From: Microcebus murinus
Lineage: Eukaryota > Chordata > Mammalia > Primates > Cheirogaleidae
Reading direction: 5' to 3'
NCBI RefSeq assembly: GCF_040939455.1
Contig: NC_134112.1
Span: 63,877,001 to 63,941,000, forward strand
DNA: 64,000 nt
Position numbers and translations under genes: made by a program. Position 1 is the stretch's first letter. Every line of letters begins with the position of its first letter. The notes under the pieces were generated by a model. The model saw only the letters and a program-made list of their open reading frames with translations, did no database searches and was not told the DNA's origin. This document shows positions 57,257 to 64,000 of the stretch, one piece after another.

Positions 57257-58538
57257 ATAGAAGATAAAATGCAGCTAACCTCCTCCCACCACCCGCCCAG
57301 CCTTTGGTGTTTGTCATCGAAGGGAACTATGCCTGTGGGACCCTGTCAGATACTGCTATGCATCCTAGCCACTTGATTGTTACAGTCACAGAATTCATGG
57401 GGCTACGAAAATACCTTATATCCCTGCTCACTCTGCACATTCTGGTTAGAGTGTTTAATATATGTTGTGGTAAGCTTGCTTTGTGTCACTGAAAACTTGT
57501 GCAGTTGGTAGGCTGAATCAGAGGCAGTTGTCAGGGAGATAGAAGCTTTCCAGAGTGGCCACTTTTAGCATTTAATGAGTAAAGCTGAAGATTATATGTA
57601 GGCTCCAGTCATTCCCCAGACAGCAAAGCTCAGTGCTGATGGACGAGCAGGCATTAAGAAAATTCCTGCTTAGGCTGCTTTATTTTGCAGGAGGTAAACC
57701 CCCCCCCACCACCCCTTTTTTCCCTCTTGCTGTCTTCCAAGGGGAGAAAAGAACCAGAGCGCTGAGGGCAGGAAACATGAAAGAACAGAACAGGGACTGT
57801 CTTCTGGTAAATCATAAGAAGGTAGCTCTGTTGCCAAAAGCCTTAAAGCTTATAAGGGAAAAAAAACCCTGTAAGATCTTCGGTCACCAAAGTTCTAAAA
57901 TTCTTCACTGCTCGAAAGCACCAGCATCAGGGCTGGGAAAGAATTCTGGCAGAAGCAGAAGGGGACTGAAAAAATGTTCTATTTAAGCTTATTTTGGGGG
58001 AAGGACAAGGGAAGGAAGAGGGGTGGGTATGTATGTGTGGGGTGTGCACACAGGAGGGTTCGATTAAACTAATTTCATGACTAAGGACTGTTGAGAAGCC
58101 TACCATATATTTGCATTTATATAAATTTTGTGTTAACCCATATAAGTACATATAAACCTTTATATTTATATATGCTTTCAAGTGTCCTTTAATTTTTTGG
58201 CTTAGCTACTTAATGCAATCAATTTCCCTAGACGAAGTCTAACTGAATGGAAGAGAGATCCTTCTCTCTGGCTCACTGAGCTCTGCGTGGGAAGTGTAGC
58301 TGTTGCCTGTCTGAGACCCTGACTTTCATCTGGAGCGACTCACTCTAATTTATAGCCAGGAGACTTGGAAAATAGCAACAGTCTTGTAAACTCAAACATA
58401 TATGGCAGGGGAAGAGGGAGAGCAACAAAGTGCAAAGGGAAGAGACTAGATTTGAGGTGAGAGAGAAGAAAGCCAGAGAATGAAGAGTTGAGAACTTGGA
58501 GTTTTTTTTCTTTTTTAGGTGGAAGAGTTTTGAGAGGA

Positions 58539-58858
58539 GATTTTTTTTTTTTTTTTTTTTTAGCATCTTGCTCCATTGCCAGGGCTAACGTGCAATGGTG
58601 TGATCATAACTTACTGTAGCCTCAAACTCCTGGGCTCAAGGGATCATCCCGCCTCTGCCTCCCGGGTAGCTGGGAGTATAGGCGTGTGCCACCACACTCA
58701 GCTAGCTCATTTCTCCTATTTTTTTTTTTTTTTTTTTTTTTTGTAGAAACACAGTCTTGCTCTTATTCAGGCTGGTCTTGAACTTGTGACCTCAAGCAGT
58801 CCTCCCACCTGAGCCCCCCAGAGTGGTAGGATTACAGGCTAGAGCCACCATGCTGGCC
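58539..58858 (-). mobile_element. Older Alu element
   Basis: Antisense dimer with two T-runs (about 58540-58560 and 58717-58741) and no strepsirrhine linker. Diverged, ends ccaccatgctggcc. Confidence 0.85.
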
Positions 58859-59499
58859 TAGGAGAGAATTTTTAATGGTTGTTATAGAGTGTTAGTTGAG
58901 AGTGCGAAGATGGAGAAAAGGTTTTTTTTTGTTTGTTTTGCTTTTTTTTGTCTTTTGCAAATATTCCATTCCCATTTGACATTTTTTCTCTAAATATTGA
59001 GGTCAAGGTTGTTCTCAGCTACACTTTTTAAAGAGGCTGAACTGGTTTCATATTACAGGCAAAAAAATTTTAATTTAGTGATGGTCTGAGGACTGCCTGG
59101 TTTGCATCAGTTTGGAGTCAATTTATGGAACTTATGTAAGTGAACAAGTATCTCGTGTGCTCCACACTGTGCTAAGTTCTATAAAGAACACAGCAGTGTC
59201 CAGACGCTTGCTCTGCGTCCTCATGGAACTTACAGTCTGGTTAGATAAGGTGCGTAGCTCACCAGCCATTGGCAATGTAGGCTAGGACTTCAGAGAAGTT
59301 CAGAGAAGGGTTTTGAGTTAGGCTAGAGAGAAGCCTTCAGGGATTTGGGGAAAGCTTAGGTTTGCGGAGAGAGTAAGCAGGATTTTAAGGCAGATGGGAC
59401 CACAGGAACATGGCTCAGAAGGGAATGCGGGTGTAACTGCCATGATGTAATAATGTCTTGAAGGATTTCTGTAATACTTCATAACTCTTCTCAAAGCCC

Positions 59500-59650
59500 T
59501 TTCACCGGAATCAGCTCATAACCCTGGGACGTGGGCCACGTATATTTATTAGCATTTTACAGCTGAAGGAAATGAGGACCTGAGATTCAGGCAGGCTGTG
59601 AATTGCCTAATGTCATACAGGGGACCAGCCAGGCTTTGCATTTATCACTT
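59500..59650 (+). repeat. MIR fragment
   Basis: The text ttttacagctgaaggaaatg and gtgaattgcctaatgtcata follows the MIR core. Confidence 0.55.
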
Positions 59651-60412
59651 GATCCTTGGTCCCCTGTCCCCATGCTGCAGGGCAGAGGGGACTGTTGTAG
59701 CAGTTTGAGGTCCTCTAGAACCCCAAAGATATCAGTGAGGATGTGGGCTTAGCTGCTTTAAGAGAGACCAGAGTCACAGGGACATAAGTGAGAGGTGTGC
59801 TTTCCTTGCCTGTACCAGTTTAAGCTGGTAGGTAGTCCAAGAGAGGCAGGCACTCACAGCTCTAACCCACAAGGGCACTGGGTCTCTCCATATCTATTAA
59901 CGCTTGCCTCCTTCTCTAAGCCTTCAGAGGCTGATTAACATGGGAACATCGACCCAGTCTGTTGGTGTAGCTGACAGGAGGCGTCAGTAAGGGACTGTGT
60001 GGGGAGGAGAGTGATGTCAGGCTGTCACAGCTGGCTGCTTCCCTTGCCCAAAGACTGCAGCTCTTGCTAAGTGGCCCTCCTGCACAGTCTGTCTTCAACT
60101 TCCAGTTGTCACCTCTCACCTTACTCCTCAGGCCAAGGATGGCGATGTCCCCTGCCTAGTGCCAGCTCTGGGATGCTGCACTATCCTTTATGGCTTTCCC
60201 CCACTCTACTCACATCTTTGGAAATAGCCCCCTTACTAAAGTGCCCCAGCTGTGTCCCGTTTCCTGCCGGGACCCTGACTGGCCCAGCCAGCCAGGGACT
60301 TAAGTTTCTTCTATCTTGTTTCACCAGTATTGTCCTCGTCTACGTGGTTGGAGCTGGCTCGCCATATTCCAGCCCAAGTGAAGAGGGAAAAAAGCCAAAC
60401 ACAAATGGAGGG

Positions 60413-60906
60413 TGTATTAGTTTCCTATTAGCTACTGTAACAAATTGCCACAAACTTAGTGGCTTAAAATGACACAAATTTATCTCACAGTTCTGCAGGT
60501 TAAAGTTCCGACGCAGGTCTCACTGGGCATGGCTGTGTTCCTTTCTGGAGGCCCTAGGGGAGAATCCCCTTCCTTGCTTTTTCCAGCTTCTAGGGGCCAC
60601 TTACCTTTCTTGGCTCATGGCCCCCTCCTCTGCCTTCAAAGCCAACGACATCAGGCCAAGTCCTCTTGGGCTGCTGTCTCTCTGGCTCTCTTGCTCTCCC
60701 CCCTGCCCCTTTCCATCTTTAAGGATCCTTTTGATGATTATACTGGCACCACCTGGATAAACCAGCGTACTCTCCCCTTCTCAAGGTCAGCTGATTGCTA
60801 CCTTAATTCCATCTGTAAACTTAATTTCCCTTTCCCATATAACATAACGTAGTCACAGGTCCTGGAGATTAGGATATGGATGGGGGCCATTATTCTACCA
60901 ACCATA
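60413..60906 (-). mobile_element. MaLR-type solitary LTR
   Basis: Plus strand starts tgtattagtttcctattagc, with aacttagtggcttaaaatga, tctggaggccctaggggaga and the end ggccattattctaccaacc. This is the complement of an MLT1-class LTR. Possible 5-bp target duplication gaggg/gagga. No coding remnant. Confidence 0.7.
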
Positions 60907-61418
60907 GAGGACAGCTTCCTTTTAAGGTCCCTGGAAATTACACCCAAACACTTACACTCGTATCCTGTTGCCAGAATTGAGTCACATGGTCACACTGAAC
61001 TACAAGGGAGGTTGAACTACAGTCCTTGGCAGGCAGCTTTGTGCCTGTTTAAAACATGGAGCAGTTCTAGTCCCCAAAAGAAAAAGGGGTAGAATGGATA
61101 TTGGACAGCAGTTTCCAGCCGGTGCCCCCAAAAGGCTCAGGCATTTTTGCCAAGATCTGCCTTCAGATTTCCTTTACTTCATTGTGCCAGGTTGGTGTTT
61201 TTCTTAATTGTTTTCACCTACTGGCTCTGATCTGCCCTTCATCTGCAATTCGCTTGTAATCTGGGAGAAAAGATAAGAATTGTCTGCTTAAAAGGACTGC
61301 ACCAGTTACCTCATGGTAATTTGTTTCCTGATCTTTATATTGATTTTCTGATGTGACTAGCTGGGTTCCACTTGCTTTTACCTGGCCTCTGAGGTTCAAA
61401 CGTTGACTGTCTTACTCT

Positions 61419-61445
61419 TATCCTACTCTGAGATAGAGTAGGATA
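61419..61445. repeat. Perfect 11-bp hairpin
   Basis: Arms tatcctactct (61419-61429) and agagtaggata (61435-61445) around a 5-nt loop. No T-run follows, so it is not a terminator-like structure. Confidence 0.85.
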
Positions 61446-64000
61446 TCCACACCTAACATCTCAACTTCGCCACGTTGGTTCCTCACACACCTTACCAGAT
61501 CTCCTAGTGTTGGGTAGATGTGATTTCCAGCCAGCCCAAATTATAAAACTAGTAGGACAATATAATAAAGAAAATGTATGTAGGTTGATGCATGTAAATA
61601 TTTCACACAGAGAACTAAAATGTATCATCTAATCATATTATCCATTGACTATGTATGTATAGGTTCTTTACATACTTTGATTCTTTTTTTGTTTTTTGGT
61701 TACTCACATCAAATCCTCTTTCTTAGCTGTGAGGCAGAGCTGTGCCTTCTGCAATGAAAGATGATGGAACATCCTGCAGGCAGAACACGTGGATCTGAAA
61801 CCAAGAGTGGAAATACATACCACACTACTCGTGGTTATATCCAGATAACTCGAAGGCAAAATTTTACTGTCTGTACCTGTGACTTTGAGCTCTGGTCTCT
61901 AAGGAACTATGTTTTTACTAGATGACAGAGCAGGTGTTCCGTTGAATTAGAATACATACCAATACCCAGCTAGTTCGGGATCCTCAAGCTAAAGGATAAA
62001 CAGCCAAAAAAGGAGGGTGGTGTGTAATTTTGGCTGGTGTAATTGATCCTGACTCTTACCGGGAAATAGAGCTGCTGGTGCTCAGTGGCAGCAGGGAGGG
62101 GTGTGCCCGGGATCTCGACAATCCTTGCACTGCCACGTCCAGAGAAAGATGTAAGCGCACTCTACCCCCAAGTGGAGTGCTGGGAGATGATACATCTCAG
62201 CAATAGCCTCTTGAGTGACAGAAACGAAGTCTGCAGCCTCCATCTGTTCTCAATATGCTATGTTTTGTCTATATTTGTATTTTTATTATCAAATGTATTT
62301 CATTTCCTTTTTATCTCCCTTCCTTCCTCCGCTATTCTATATTTGGTGTTTGGTGGTGCAGTTTGATTATAAGTTGCATTCTATCCAGATAGGACTCTAT
62401 CCACACCAGTAATGGTGGGCTCAAGTGATGAGACTTTGGGTTGGTTTCCCTGGGAGACAGGGTGGATGTGCTTCCATTTTGCCAGGTGCTACATTTTGTT
62501 CAATGGAAGCATTTATTTTTGTTTGAGAAGGGAAAATGGGGCACGAAGACCATCTTATGATATTTGGACATCTCAGAGATGAACTTTAATAGAAATTTGT
62601 AGTTTTTTGATGCCTGGCATCAAAATATTTCCTACTTTTCCTCCAAGATTCCAAAGATAGGTGAAGGTAAAACTCCCTGCATAATACCAAAGCCCAAAGG
62701 GGCAGATGTTCTCCTACTTACTCGATGGCAGCCAGGGCAGGGGAAGTGGGTTGGCCAACTGGATACTCCCACAAGGGACGTAGAGCAAGAGTGACACAAG
62801 ATGCAGAGACAGGTGGAAGTCCCTGGGATGGTGGAGGGTGCCCAGTGGGGCTGGAACCAGCATCCCAACCTGAGTGACTGTACTGAGGTGTGATCTTGGG
62901 AATATTCCCGGATGCATAGTTGTCCTAAGTGGCATTTTCTCCAGCCATTTTTTCAGTTGTGTGGTATCAGATACCCTTTCAATAAATTCCATTCCTGCTT
63001 AATAAGCTATCGTTGGTTTTCAGTCTGTGCTTCCAAGAACTCAGACTGGTAAAATCATAATATTTAATTGGCTTTTTATTGTTTTTAGGTTCTTTGCCTT
63101 AATATCTTGAGTGCTGCAATGAATTAACCACAAAGGTTTTTCTGCCTCATCTTTAAAGATTATTTCCTTAGTATACAGGTTCAACAGCAGAATTACTGGG
63201 TCTTATATCTTGATATAAGTTGTCAAATTACTTTGTGATGTATAAGATGCTCTATTTCACTGAATCTTCCCTTGGACAACTGATACAGCAAGTAATAGAA
63301 GTTAGAACAATTTATCTGACATTAGTGAGGAATGAGATTTTTCACATATGTACTTTTTTTTTTAGATAACTAAAGCTTATTAAGTTTAGAAAGCACAACC
63401 ATATATAATTGAAATCTTTCCAAAGTACATCACATTCTTTTTAACCTCATCAAACTACAATGCCCGGGGATCTCCTGAGATGATGAGTTTATCTTCCTTT
63501 TCACTTGATTTCCCAGATAAGTGGGCTTTTCTAACTGCTGGTTTTTTTCTGCCTCTCCAGAACTCAATAGCCAGTTAGTCCTCCCAGTCAGCAGATAAAA
63601 ACTCTTCCCACACCCCTAGCCTACTATTTGCATAGCCTCTGATCACTGAAAAAAAAAAAGAACAATTGAATATTGCTATTGCAAACAAAAAAACATGCAT
63701 TTAATATTGTGTATCATTTGTACAGAGTTGAAAGTCAGTCCCTGTTGGGGAAGCTGGAGTGTGTTCCACTCTCAGCACTGGAGTAAAGAACTTAGACTTT
63801 GTGATGGCTGTATTTTTTTGGCTCTCTGGATCATTTTATGCACGGTTCATTGGTAGAGGTTTGCAAATCTTAATGCTGGATGTGTGGAATGTTACAATTG
63901 TATACTTCAAGAGAGATTTCTGGGTGGCCCTTCCTACAGAAAAGTTTCCTTCTATTCTTCAAGATCTCTTGGGCAATAAATTCCACAATTTTCTTTAATG

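Noticed and set aside
60071..60852. Open frames of 133 and 127 residues in the upstream flank
   Set aside because: The second lies within a MaLR-type LTR, and the first lacks any domain and runs into the LTR start.
62000..64000. LAMB4 3' end
   Set aside because: Expected nearby from human gene order, but no coiled-coil laminin codons or clear terminal exon can be read before the window stops.

Overview
This is intron-rich mammalian nuclear DNA. It carries the 5' half of one recognisable gene, LAMB1 (laminin subunit beta-1), on the minus strand. Many interspersed repeats share a dimeric Alu whose two arms are joined by a linker containing attaattggccaactaaaa. From what I know of Alu families, that linker is typical of strepsirrhine primates. 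With near-human laminin residues, it suggests a lemur or loris relative. The species cannot be fixed from the window.

Layout. The promoter, in a CpG-rich region, lies near 45.1 kb and transcription runs leftward. I infer an untranslated exon 1 near 44.94-45.12 kb. The start codon is at 44721-44723. From there 23 coding exons, numbered 2-24 here, run to base 1. All junctions are GT-AG, and phases and lengths join without a frameshift to give residues 1-1125 of a protein whose human form has about 1786. The encoded part is the signal peptide, the LN polymerisation domain, LEa repeats, the LF (IV type B) domain and the LEb repeats up to the seventh. The coiled-coil arm and C-terminus lie beyond the left edge.

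From about 45.15 to 64 kb I see no coding gene. In human the next gene on this side is LAMB4, about 20 kb away, and its 3' end is not recognisable before the window stops.

Introns and flank hold Alus of both strepsirrhine and older AluJ-like type, a 5'-truncated L1 with target duplications, old L1, L2 and MIR fragments, MaLR-type LTRs, and MER2, Tigger, MER5A and hAT DNA transposon remnants. I found no CRISPR array, operon, RNA gene or new protein system. Points worth a second look are: the YIGSR adhesion peptide reads YVGSR and is split by an intron; a perfect 28-bp inverted repeat lies in intron 20; there are tail-only retrotransposition scars; an exon 15 donor runs directly into A15; and RFX-like and CTCF-like sites are present.
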